64,000 bases of DNA from Methanomassiliicoccaceae archaeon (GTDB lineage Archaea > Thermoplasmatota > Thermoplasmata > Methanomassiliicoccales > Methanomethylophilaceae): contig JAEEOP010000041.1 of assembly GCA_016284295.1 (NCBI GenBank), positions 1 to 64,000 of the forward strand, given 5' to 3'. Positions 46,377 to 55,011 of this stretch are shown here, piece after piece (the first letter of the stretch is position 1; every line of letters begins with the position of its first letter). Position numbers and translations under genes: made by a program. The notes under the pieces are model-generated. The model worked only from the letters and a program-made list of their open reading frames with translations. It was not told the DNA's origin and made no database searches.

Positions 46377-48449
46377 ATGAGGATAGCGGTCTACGGCAAA
46401 GGCGGTATAGGCAAATCCACGGTCACGTCGAACCTCTCGTACTGCCTCTCGAAGAAGGGCCACAGGGTCATGCAGATAGGCTGCGACCCCAAATGCGACT
46501 CCACCAGACCGCTACTCAGGGGAAGATTCCAGACCACGGTCACCAGGTACATCAGGGACACCCCGCCGTCCAAGAGACGGTTGGAGGACATCGTCGCCGA
46601 AGGGACTGACGGCATCCTCTGCGTGGAGGCGGGTGGCCCCCGGCCCGGCACAGGATGTGCCGGAAAAGGGATCATCAGCATGTTCAGCACCCTGGAGAGG
46701 ATGGGCGTCGATTCCCTCGGGACGGATTTCACATTGTACGATGTCCTGGGCGATGTAGTGTGCGGAGGATTCTCCATCCCTATGCGCCCGGAGCATTCCG
46801 ACATCGTACTGATAGTCACATCCGGGGAGTACATGTCGCTTTTCGCGGCGAACAACATCATGAAGGGGTCCCTGCAGTTCGAGAAGGATGGAGGCAGGGT
46901 GGCAGGGCTCATCCTCAACCGCCGCGGATTGGATAATGAGGATGGACTCGTCGAGGAGTTCTCCAAGGCCACCGGCGTCCCGATCCTAGGAAGACTGGAC
47001 AGGTCCGAGCTGTTCAGGACGTCGGAAGCGACCGGCCGCACACTGTCGGAATCGTATCCGGATTCATCCGAGGCCCGCACATTCATGGACCTAGCCAATA
47101 CCTTATGCGGATTGTCAGCCTCCGGGATCGGCTCACCCGCCCCTCTCACAGATATGGAGCTCGATTCCCTCTATTCGCAGGGGCGTTTCGAGGGACGCGG
47201 GACCTTCGTCGAAGAGACCGTTGAACGCTCTTATTCGGATCCATTGCCTGTGATGGGCGCCCCGCGCAGGATAGGGAAGGGACCCGTGGCCGCTGTCTTG
47301 GAAGCGGGGAAGGTCACCGACATCCCTGTTGTGATACACGGCACAAAATCCTGCGGTTTCACCATGCTCAACGAGGTGTCCGAGCAGAGGATCGCTCATA
47401 TCCTGTCTGATCCCGGAGCATTCGTCGCTCCCGGGGACAACATCGTCAGCACCGACATGAGCGCGGAATCATCCGTGTTCGGCGGAAACGACCGCCTCAG
47501 AGAGACCCTCGAGGGACTTCTGGAAGATAACGTTGTCATAATAGTCATCGCCACATGCCTCCCGGGGATGATCGGGGACGACTGTAGCAAAGTCATATCC
47601 GATCTGGAATCCAAGAATCCCGGGCACAGGATACTCTACGTCGATGCGAACAGGGTGGACTCCGGCTTCGATGCCCACATGGAGGTCATCAGGGCATTCT
47701 CGGAACTGATCGATCCTGGTGTGGAACCCGAGGACGTGTATCTGAACGTGGTGGACGACAATTTCATATCATTCAACAAGGGGGACAACAGGAAGCACCT
47801 CTCATCCCTGCTGTCCGAGATCGGCATGGTCCTTGGGCCAGGATTCCTTAACGACTGCTCGGTCGATGACATCAGGAATCTGAGGAGATACGGCATGTCC
47901 GTCCTCTGCGAAAGCAGCAGGGACAACCTGGCAACAAAGGGCATACTGGAGAGCAAAGGGATCGAGTTCATGGGGAACAGTCTGCCCAGGGGATACTCCG
48001 AAACCCTCGAATGGATGAGGGAACTGATGTCCCTCAAGGGCAAAGGGAGCAACATCCTGGAAAGGATCTCTGAGGAATACGACGGCTGCGTATCGAGATA
48101 CTCGAAGGATCTGTCAGGAAGAAGGATCGACATACTGAGCTGGGATCCGCGGAAGGATGCCTGGATAGCCGATGCCCTGTCGGACTGCGGCTGCGACGTC
48201 ATCATCCATACGCTGGGCGCATCCGACTCCCGGGATCGGCGCATCACAGTTCACGGATCCATGGAGGATCTGACCAATTCCGTCGGACCTTCGGATGCCG
48301 TAATCGACTGCATGAGTACTGATATCGCTGGCACGATGGAGAAGCCGGACACATGGCTGTCCCACCGCGCATCGATGGAACTCATCCGCAGGGTCTGGAG
48401 CTTCGTGATGTCCAAGGGCGAAGGATCATGGGCAGCATGGGGTGATTAA
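46377..48449 (+). CDS. Nitrogenase-like NifH-NifD fusion protein
   Basis: The protein is 690 aa. Residues 1-245 are a complete NifH/ChlL/CfbC-type reductase: P-loop [18 protein letters not shown], and the two cluster cysteines Cys94 ([12 protein letters not shown]) and Cys129 ([16 protein letters not shown]), 35 residues apart as in NifH. After a linker, residues 300-690 are NifD/E/K-like with Cys326 (HGTKSCGF), Cys394 and Cys403 ([12 protein letters not shown]), consistent with a cluster at the subunit interface. In all described nitrogenases, protochlorophyllide reductases and CfbCD the reductase is a separate protein. The substrate is unknown. TTTAAAT about 30 bp upstream is a possible TATA. 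Confidence 0.88.
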   Translation: MRIAVYGKGGIGKSTVTSNLSYCLSKKGHRVMQIGCDPKCDSTRPLLRGRFQTTVTRYIRDTPPSKRRLEDIVAEGTDGILCVEAGGPRPGTGCAGKGIISMFSTLERMGVDSLGTDFTLYDVLGDVVCGGFSIPMRPEHSDIVLIVTSGEYMSLFAANNIMKGSLQFEKDGGRVAGLILNRRGLDNEDGLVEEFSKATGVPILGRLDRSELFRTSEATGRTLSESYPDSSEARTFMDLANTLCGLSASGIGSPAPLTDMELDSLYSQGRFEGRGTFVEETVERSYSDPLPVMGAPRRIGKGPVAAVLEAGKVTDIPVVIHGTKSCGFTMLNEVSEQRIAHILSDPGAFVAPGDNIVSTDMSAESSVFGGNDRLRETLEGLLEDNVVIIVIATCLPGMIGDDCSKVISDLESKNPGHRILYVDANRVDSGFDAHMEVIRAFSELIDPGVEPEDVYLNVVDDNFISFNKGDNRKHLSSLLSEIGMVLGPGFLNDCSVDDIRNLRRYGMSVLCESSRDNLATKGILESKGIEFMGNSLPRGYSETLEWMRELMSLKGKGSNILERISEEYDGCVSRYSKDLSGRRIDILSWDPRKDAWIADALSDCGCDVIIHTLGASDSRDRRITVHGSMEDLTNSVGPSDAVIDCMSTDIAGTMEKPDTWLSHRASMELIRRVWSFVMSKGEGSWAAWGD

Positions 48450-48450
48450 G

Positions 48451-49578
48451 ATGTATACGAAACCGAGCGGATTCATCGGCGCGGCCATGGCCGTACAGGG
48501 TATAAGGGACGCCACCGTGGTCCTCCACGGACAGAACGGATGCAGGAAGGGATTACTCGCAGGACAGTCGCTCATGGTCCGCACCGAGAGGAGGGATCCG
48601 GAATTCTACGGCAGGGACATGTCGGTCCCTTATTCGAACATACGTCCAGAGGACTACTACAGGGGCACCATCCAGAAGCTGGAGCGTGTTCTCGACCACG
48701 TTTCTGCGGAGGAATACGCACTGAGAGTCGTCATGTGCTCCCCCGGGATCTCGCTCGTCGGGGACGACTGCAGGAACCTTTCATCATCCAAGCAGGGATC
48801 TATGGTCCTGGACACCGACGACCTCCCCGAGGACTGCCCGGGAGGCTTCGACTCCTGCATCAGAAGCATAGTCAAGCACCTATCTCCCTCGCCTGGCAAG
48901 AGGATACCGAACGGTGTGAACATCATCGGGCTCAGCATCATGCACAAGGACTGGTCCAGCTATCTGCATGAGCTCTCCCATCTGCTGAAGGATGCGGGCT
49001 TCAAGGTCATCTGTGCGCTGGGCGCAGGATGCACCACGGAACAAATCGGGCAATCGGTGAACGCCTCTTACAACATAATCGTCGATCCGATGTACTCGCC
49101 GAGGACCGCGGAGCTGTACGAGTCGGAGTACGGTGTGAAGACCATCTCTATCAGCAGGTGCCCAGTAGGATACGATGCCATAGAGGAGCTCTTCCAGCAG
49201 ATCGGGAAAACCACAGGCGTCATACCCGAACATGGATTGAGCATGCTCCGCAAGAGCAAGAGAAGAGGGTACGAGGGAATCGTAGCGTCCGGCAAGAGCA
49301 TGCGTGGACGCACATTCTCCATCATCGCCGACGAATCCACGGAGAAACCTCTCAGAGCATGGCTGGAAGACTCGTTTGGAATGGTGGAATGCGATGACCA
49401 TCCGGATTACCTGTTCGCTCCCGGCGACATAGCCCGTCTGGAAGAGGCTTCCGGCGGCTGCGGGAAGGGTGTAGACATAGGATTCCCCTCATCCAGCGGC
49501 TCGGACTTCCTCAAAAGACCGCTCATGGGGCTCGAAGGATGCATGTACATACTGGATGCACTGTTCAACGATCGCTGA
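48451..49578 (+). CDS. Nitrogenase component 1-like partner subunit
   Basis: The protein is 375 aa from the ATG at 48451, one base after the fusion gene stop and preceded by GGTGATTAAG; the upstream GTG at 48442 is an alternative. Cys31 (HGQNGCRKG), Cys96 and Cys107 (MCSPGISLVGDDC) match the cysteine pattern of the fused NifD-like half, so the two can form a heterodimer around a 4Fe-4S or P-like cluster. The C-terminus GFPSSSGSDFLKRPLMGLEG is the usual NifD/E-like ending. It converges on the AAA ATPase gene with a 172-bp 3' overlap. Confidence 0.86.
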   Translation: MYTKPSGFIGAAMAVQGIRDATVVLHGQNGCRKGLLAGQSLMVRTERRDPEFYGRDMSVPYSNIRPEDYYRGTIQKLERVLDHVSAEEYALRVVMCSPGISLVGDDCRNLSSSKQGSMVLDTDDLPEDCPGGFDSCIRSIVKHLSPSPGKRIPNGVNIIGLSIMHKDWSSYLHELSHLLKDAGFKVICALGAGCTTEQIGQSVNASYNIIVDPMYSPRTAELYESEYGVKTISISRCPVGYDAIEELFQQIGKTTGVIPEHGLSMLRKSKRRGYEGIVASGKSMRGRTFSIIADESTEKPLRAWLEDSFGMVECDDHPDYLFAPGDIARLEEASGGCGKGVDIGFPSSSGSDFLKRPLMGLEGCMYILDALFNDR

Positions 49579-50684
49579 TCTCCGGCCCTGTCGAACTCGC
49601 CCTCGCGGAGCATCTTCTCCAGGTTGTGCCCCTTGCGGATGTCCTTGTCAGTGAGACTGGCGAAGGAGCTCAGTTTCCCGTCGTTCATTATGAAGCAGCA
49701 GTCTGGACGGAGGAAATCGTTAGAGATCAGACCGGTGTTATGGGTAACGAAGATGCACTGGGCCTTTATCCGCGATATGATCGCCCTTATGGCGTTCTCG
49801 GCCGTACGGTAATGGAACATGTCGTCGAAATCGTCGAAGAATATCAGCGCGTCGCGGTCGCTGCACCTGCGCAGCCAGACATACAGACGGGACAGTATCA
49901 TCACGCCTCTGGACACACCGGTCCTGAACGAGATGCTTCCCTTCTCCCTGACCACCGTCAGCCCGTCGCTGTCGTGACCCAAAGTGATGTTGACGGAACA
50001 TGTATCCCTGAGGAACCTGTTGAAGTCATCGACCAGTCCGTTGTCGACGATGTACTTCTCCACATCGTTGCCCTCCTCGATCATACCGATATGGGTGTCC
50101 TTCTTCCACATCGCCATGTAATAGAGGGAGTGATTGGCGAAGTTGAGCACGACCCCGATGGGGCTGTTGGGATCGAACGTGTGCGTTCTGGACAGATCGA
50201 GTATTATGGACTGGCCGTTGCCGAGCACCGGTTCCTCCCTGACGCCCATCGCATCCAAGTCGAAGAACGGTTTGGAGCCGTCGGTGAGGTCGTAACTGTA
50301 CACCGTGCGCCGGTCGATGGTGAGATGTTCGGACACCAGGTGTCCAGGGCCGGTCTACGCATACTCCAGGGTGATTATCGATCCCTTGTTGGCGAACTCG
50401 TAATGGAACGTCGCTCTGTCTGTGTCGGAATCCTTGTTCAGGAAGCAGTCCGGATCCCTCTGGCCGATGTCGTTGCCGAAACCGCCTACGGTGGAGACGA
50501 TGTCCACGATGGCATATCCGAAGGACGTCTTGCCTGCGCCGTTGTACCCTAGGATGATCATCTTGTCGAGGAAATCCCCTCTGACGCACTCCCTGCCATA
50601 CTTGTAGTTCTTCCTGTCCGACAGGTCTATGTGCACCCTATCGCGGAAACAGCGGTATCCCTGGACCCAGAATCTGATGAGCAT
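49407..50684 (-). CDS. AAA-type ATPase with in-frame TAG (candidate pyrrolysine)
   Basis: The ORF track shows two pieces, but both lie in one frame separated by a single TAG at 50357-50355: ITLEYA-TAG-TGPGHLVSEHLTIDRR. From the ATG at 50684 (MLIRFWVQGYRCFRDRVHIDL) the gene has 425 codons plus stop, amber as codon 110. Walker A is ILGYNGAGKTSFGYAI before the TAG, and Walker B is LIFFDDFDDMFHY after it, so the parts form one functional ATPase of the AAA_15/OLD-like RecF type. The last 55 codons overlap the nitrogenase-like gene antisense. Pyrrolysine, or a fresh nonsense mutation, would explain the TAG. Confidence 0.75.
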
Positions 50685-50799
50685 CAGCTGCCGACCTCTG
50701 CGATTGGACATATAGTCCAAGTAAAAAATAACAGCGCAGATAGCCAGAAGGGATGGAAATGATGCCGAAGGTGCCTCAAAGGGCACCTGGACATCGGTT

Positions 50800-51573
50800 T
50801 CAGTTCAGTATCTGGTCGAGCAGCATCACCGGACGTCCCTGATGGATCACGATCTCGCATCCGACATTGTAGACATCCTTGATGTTCTCAGCTGTGATGA
50901 CATCGTTGGCGGGGCCTATCTGCTTGATTCTTCCGGGCTTCTCCATAAGGACGATGTTGTCTGCGAACATCGATGCGATGTTCAGATTATGGCTGATCAT
51001 TATGACCATCACGTTCTTCTGGACCGCGATCTCGTGCATCAGCGACGTTATGAATATCTGATGCCTGATGTCCAGGTTGGATGTGGGTTCGTCCAGGATC
51101 AGGATCTCGGTCTCCTGTACCAATCCCCTTGCTATGGCGACGGTCTGATGCTGTCCGGCAGACAGCTCGTTGAAGGGCCTGTCAGAAAGCTCGGTGAGCC
51201 CCAGGACCTCCAGGGCCTTCTTCACTTTCACTATATCCTGCGGGCTGGTCTTCCACTTGGACTTGTTTGCACGGCCGATCAGCACGGTGTCGAACACGGG
51301 CATGGCGAACACATCGTCCGTCTGCACCGGGACGTAGGAGATCACATTGGCGATCTCCTTCCTGCTCATCTCCTTCACATCCCTGCCGTTGACCTTGACG
51401 GTCCCCGATGTGGGGGTCAGAAGCTTGTTCATGCATTTGATCATGGTCGATTTGCCGACGCCGTTCGGACCTATGATGCATGTGAGGCCGGGGCCTTCCA
51501 GGTGAAGGTCGATCCCGTGGAGGATCTTCTTGTCCCCATAGCCTGCATCCATGTTCTCTATGTCGATCCTCAT
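50800..51573 (-). CDS. ABC transporter ATP-binding protein, FecE/BtuD family
   Basis: The protein is 257 aa. It has Walker A GPNGVGKSTMIK, the Q-loop SYVPVQTDD, the signature LSAGQHQTVAIARGL, Walker B ILILDEPTSNLD and the H-loop MISHNLN. It matches the ATPases of iron-siderophore and cobalamin importers. It is the last gene of a minus-strand operon with permease and binding protein, 4 bp from the permease stop. Confidence 0.92.
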   Translation of the reverse strand: MRIDIENMDAGYGDKKILHGIDLHLEGPGLTCIIGPNGVGKSTMIKCMNKLLTPTSGTVKVNGRDVKEMSRKEIANVISYVPVQTDDVFAMPVFDTVLIGRANKSKWKTSPQDIVKVKKALEVLGLTELSDRPFNELSAGQHQTVAIARGLVQETEILILDEPTSNLDIRHQIFITSLMHEIAVQKNVMVIMISHNLNIASMFADNIVLMEKPGRIKQIGPANDVITAENIKDVYNVGCEIVIHQGRPVMLLDQILN

Positions 51574-51577
51574 GCGA

Positions 51578-52711
51578 TCACCACGTGGACTTCTTCTGCC
51601 TCATGATGAGGTAGAGGAACATCGGACCTCCGATGAACGCAGTGACCACTCCGACCTGCAGCGTTGCAGGTGCGATCGCCGTGCGTCCGACGAAGTCCGC
51701 GATCTCGAGCAGCACCGCTCCGAACATGGCGGACGATAGGACCAGATACCTGTTGTCCGCACCGACGAATATCCTGCAGACATGAGGGGCGACCAGTCCC
51801 ACGAATCCGATGAGACCCGTGAAGCTGACCACTGTGGCCACCACCAACGATATCAGCAGCAGGAGGACGATCCTCATGTTCTCCACGTCGAGGCCCATGG
51901 CCTTGGCAGAATCGTCGCCGGTCGCCAGTATGTTGAGCTTCCTGGAGAAGATCTGCGTCAGGACCACGCCTACGGCGACCACGACGAACATCATCACGAT
52001 CTCCGACCATTCGCAGTCCGCGACGGTACCGACCGTCCATGAGTACAGCTTCGCCAGAGCATCAGGGTCGGCCTGCAGCTTCAGCACGGTGGTGAACGCG
52101 TTGAACATGAACATGATCGCCATACCGGCCATGATCATCATCGTGGGGGATGCCTTCTTCAGCTTCCCAACCCCGAGCATCATGGCCATGGGTATCAGCG
52201 AGAACACGAACGCGTTCACGACTATGGCGTAGTTCCCTGCGACGAAGCTGATCCCCAGGGTGACCGCCAGGGCGGCACCGAAACCTGCTCCGGAGGATAT
52301 TCCTGTGGTATATGGATCCGCGAGGGGGTTCTTCATCACGGACTGCATCACGCATCCCGCGATGGCGAGTCCTGCTCCGGCCACCAGGGCCGCTGCGATC
52401 CTGGGAAGGCGCTCGTCGACGATGATGTAGTCGATCAGCTTGTCGCCCACATTCCCTGTGATATGGTTCCAGATCACCTCGTAGCATTCGAAGAACCCTA
52501 TGTCCATAGTACCGTATGTGATGGACAGACCGGCGACCAGCACCGCCGCGGCTATGCATACGAACACGAAGGTCAGCTTGCGCAGTTCGGACACGCGGTA
52601 CGACTGTATGGTCTCCACAGAGTCGTCCGATGTAAGATCGTCCTCGGATGCCCAGAGGGCTGCAGCCCTCTTCACGACGTTGACTTCGCCGGTCTGCTCA
52701 TCTGCTGTCAT
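51578..52711 (-). CDS. ABC transporter permease, FecCD/BtuC family
   Basis: The protein is 377 aa with about ten membrane helices after a 55-residue cytoplasmic N-terminus. Typical family segments are RLPRIAAALVAGAGLAIAGCVMQSVMKNPLADPYTTGISSGAGFGAAL and GLIGFVGLVAPHVCRIFVG. FecCD permeases import iron chelates, haem or corrinoids. The gene lies between the ATPase and the binding protein; which substrate is moved cannot be decided from sequence. Confidence 0.92.
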   Translation of the reverse strand: MTADEQTGEVNVVKRAAALWASEDDLTSDDSVETIQSYRVSELRKLTFVFVCIAAAVLVAGLSITYGTMDIGFFECYEVIWNHITGNVGDKLIDYIIVDERLPRIAAALVAGAGLAIAGCVMQSVMKNPLADPYTTGISSGAGFGAALAVTLGISFVAGNYAIVVNAFVFSLIPMAMMLGVGKLKKASPTMMIMAGMAIMFMFNAFTTVLKLQADPDALAKLYSWTVGTVADCEWSEIVMMFVVVAVGVVLTQIFSRKLNILATGDDSAKAMGLDVENMRIVLLLLISLVVATVVSFTGLIGFVGLVAPHVCRIFVGADNRYLVLSSAMFGAVLLEIADFVGRTAIAPATLQVGVVTAFIGGPMFLYLIMRQKKSTW

Positions 52712-52722
52712 ATCACATCACT

Positions 52723-54066
52723 TCAGTTGGCGTAGCCGTCCCCGGTATACGTGAATCCCTGGCGGGCATCCGCTCCCTCTCTGACTGCGAAGTCGTCGAG
52801 GTACTCCTGTAGGAAGTCGAGGGCGTCGTCCAGCTTGAACAGCTCGGGATAGAGATGGGCTGCGAGGATGTAGCATCCTGCAGGTCCTGCCGCGAAGGGC
52901 ATCATCTCGAAATCCACGACGTACATCTTCTCGTTCTTGAACTGGGATGTAGCGGAGTAGACGTCCTTGAGATACGTCTCCACAAGTGTGTTGAACTCGG
53001 ACCAGTCGCAGTTCTTCTGGAACATGACGATGACCTCGTCCGTTGCGGAGCTGCTGAAGTTGTCTATGGACTCGATGCCGGTGAAGTTCGTCTTGCCCAC
53101 GTATGCGGGCTGGAAGTTGATCACCTTGTTGAACCACAGCGCGGGACCCTGTGCGGAGCCGAATGCCGCGATTCCCGAGACCTTGTTGGTGTAGCATCTG
53201 ACGGCGGTGATGGTCTTCTTTCCGCCCTCGATCTTGCCCTCGATGGAATCCATCAGGTCCATGGCCTTGTCGTACCATTTCACATACTTGTCTGAAAGGG
53301 ACTGGTCCCCGAGCATGCATGCGAGCTCCAGGACACCCTGGATCACATCGGGCCCCTGGCAGGGCACGATGACGAAGGACATCTTGTCCGCGAGACCGGA
53401 TGCGACGGCCTTGTCCCATATGTAGTCCTGGTTCTGTCCGCCGGTCCACTGCATGAACGTGCCGATGGTGCCCTTGTTGTAGAGGTCGTTGAGGGACTCA
53501 ATTGTGATCTCCCTCCAGGAACCCATGATGGGCATCTTGTCCACACCGGGGTAGACGTTGCTGTAGTTCTTGGGCGTGGTGCTGTCGATCGCCTTGAGCA
53601 TGTCATAGGAACCGATAGCGGGAAGGAGCTGGATGATAAGGTACTCTCCTCCGATCTTGTCGCTGATGGGGTAGTTGACATAGGTGACCCTCTCGTACTT
53701 GTTGAAGTAGTACATCTTGGTCTTCTCCTTGTCGATGATCTTCTGGACGACGGTCGCATCGTCTGCGGTGACCTTGTCGTCGTAGTTCGCGTCGGCGAGG
53801 GGGTAATCCTTCGCCCAGTCGACGTCGTTGGTCTTGTCGTCATCGCCGTTGCAGCGGACGATCCAGTTGATGAGGTTGAGATCTGTCTTGTCTATGACGT
53901 CGTCACCGTTCGCGTTACCGTAGATCCTGAGGCGTGTATCCTCGAAGGATGCCGCAGAATGGTCCTCGCCGCCGTTGTTATTGTTGTTCATAACAGCGAA
54001 GACTGCTATCGCGGCGACAGCGATGATGACTATCGCAATGATCGTGTACATTATCTTCTTGTCCAC
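52723..54066 (-). CDS. Substrate-binding protein with N-terminal dockerin-like repeats
   Basis: The protein is 447 aa and starts with GTG at 54066. An N-terminal membrane anchor (IMYTIIAIVIIAVAAIAVFAV) is followed by two dockerin-type calcium loops: YGNANGDDVIDKTDLNLINWIV and LADANYDDKVTADDATVVQKIID. From about residue 120 it is a periplasmic-binding-protein fold of the FecB/BtuF type (PAIGSYDMLKAIDS, AFGSAQGPALWFNKVI). Binding proteins normally lack dockerins. The domain may attach the receptor to a surface scaffold or bind calcium. It heads the ABC operon. Confidence 0.85.
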   Translation of the reverse strand: MDKKIMYTIIAIVIIAVAAIAVFAVMNNNNNGGEDHSAASFEDTRLRIYGNANGDDVIDKTDLNLINWIVRCNGDDDKTNDVDWAKDYPLADANYDDKVTADDATVVQKIIDKEKTKMYYFNKYERVTYVNYPISDKIGGEYLIIQLLPAIGSYDMLKAIDSTTPKNYSNVYPGVDKMPIMGSWREITIESLNDLYNKGTIGTFMQWTGGQNQDYIWDKAVASGLADKMSFVIVPCQGPDVIQGVLELACMLGDQSLSDKYVKWYDKAMDLMDSIEGKIEGGKKTITAVRCYTNKVSGIAAFGSAQGPALWFNKVINFQPAYVGKTNFTGIESIDNFSSSATDEVIVMFQKNCDWSEFNTLVETYLKDVYSATSQFKNEKMYVVDFEMMPFAAGPAGCYILAAHLYPELFKLDDALDFLQEYLDDFAVREGADARQGFTYTGDGYAN

Positions 54067-54287
54067 ATTATCGCCTTGAGTTGGACTAATAATCCGATGT
54101 ATATAAGCGGGGATTCAGACGTAAATGTTTTACGGAACACGGGAGGACAGCAGCCAGATGTTCCGATAATCAGACATCCAGTGAACTGTGACCACTGCGC
54201 ATCCCGTCGATAATGGCTCTCCAAGGATCGCTGAAACACTGTCAGATTCCCCATGCCCTTTATAAGTGACCTCGACAATCAAGAAGT

Positions 54288-54962
54288 ATGATTTCCGGTA
54301 CGGACGTGATGGAGCCTCTCGAAAAGGCCAAATTCATCGTCCGCAACAGGAGCGATTCTGAATATCTCACCGCCTACAACATCTTCATGAAGGAGGCTAA
54401 GAAGGACAGCGCCGAGGCCGATTACTACCTCGGGCTGATGTACGCCCGCGGACAAGGCGTCAAGAAGGACTACGACAGCGCCCGCACCTGGTTCGAGAAG
54501 GGACTCGAAAGGGGACACCCGGGCTCTGCGTACTATCTGGGCATGATCCATCTGAACGGGCTCCATGTGAGCAAGGATCCGGAGAAGGCCAAGGAGTACT
54601 TCCTCATGGCCGCCGCCAGGGGCGATGTCCGTGCGGAGTACGAGCTGGGGCTGATCCACTTCAAGGACGAGGGCATCCCCCGCGACCTAGAGGCTTCCGC
54701 CCACTGGATGAGGACCGCCGCGGAGCACGGTCATATCGAGGCTCAGTTCATCCTCGGGCAGTTCTACAAGAACGGTGTAGGAGTGAAACCGGATTCTCCC
54801 AACGCCGTCAGGTGGCTGATGAGCGCAGCGCTCAACGGCCACAGAGGAGCACAGGTCCTCCTGGGCAACATGTACAGGACCGGGGACGGCGTCAGCAGGA
54901 ACGATGACGAGGCCGACCGCTGGTACGACATGGCCGACAACATGAAGAAAGGGCTCATGTGA
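54288..54962 (+). CDS. Sel1-repeat protein
   Basis: The protein is 224 aa with about five Sel1-like repeats (AEADYYLGLMYARGQGVKKDYDSARTWFEKGLERGH). No signal or other domain is seen. A TATA box (TTTATAAG) lies 26 bp before the ATG, giving a leaderless mRNA. It is convergent with the formate-THF ligase gene. Confidence 0.9.
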   Translation: MISGTDVMEPLEKAKFIVRNRSDSEYLTAYNIFMKEAKKDSAEADYYLGLMYARGQGVKKDYDSARTWFEKGLERGHPGSAYYLGMIHLNGLHVSKDPEKAKEYFLMAAARGDVRAEYELGLIHFKDEGIPRDLEASAHWMRTAAEHGHIEAQFILGQFYKNGVGVKPDSPNAVRWLMSAALNGHRGAQVLLGNMYRTGDGVSRNDDEADRWYDMADNMKKGLM

Positions 54963-55011
54963 GCCCCTAATAATATTGTTAATAGATGGGGAGGACCCCA
55001 TCGTTTCTGTT

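Noticed and set aside
46377-49578. Calling the NifH-NifD genes a dinitrogen-fixing nitrogenase
   Set aside because: No nifB, nifEN, nifV or regulatory genes nearby, and NifD-like parts lack visible cofactor-binding features; only nitrogenase-like is supported.
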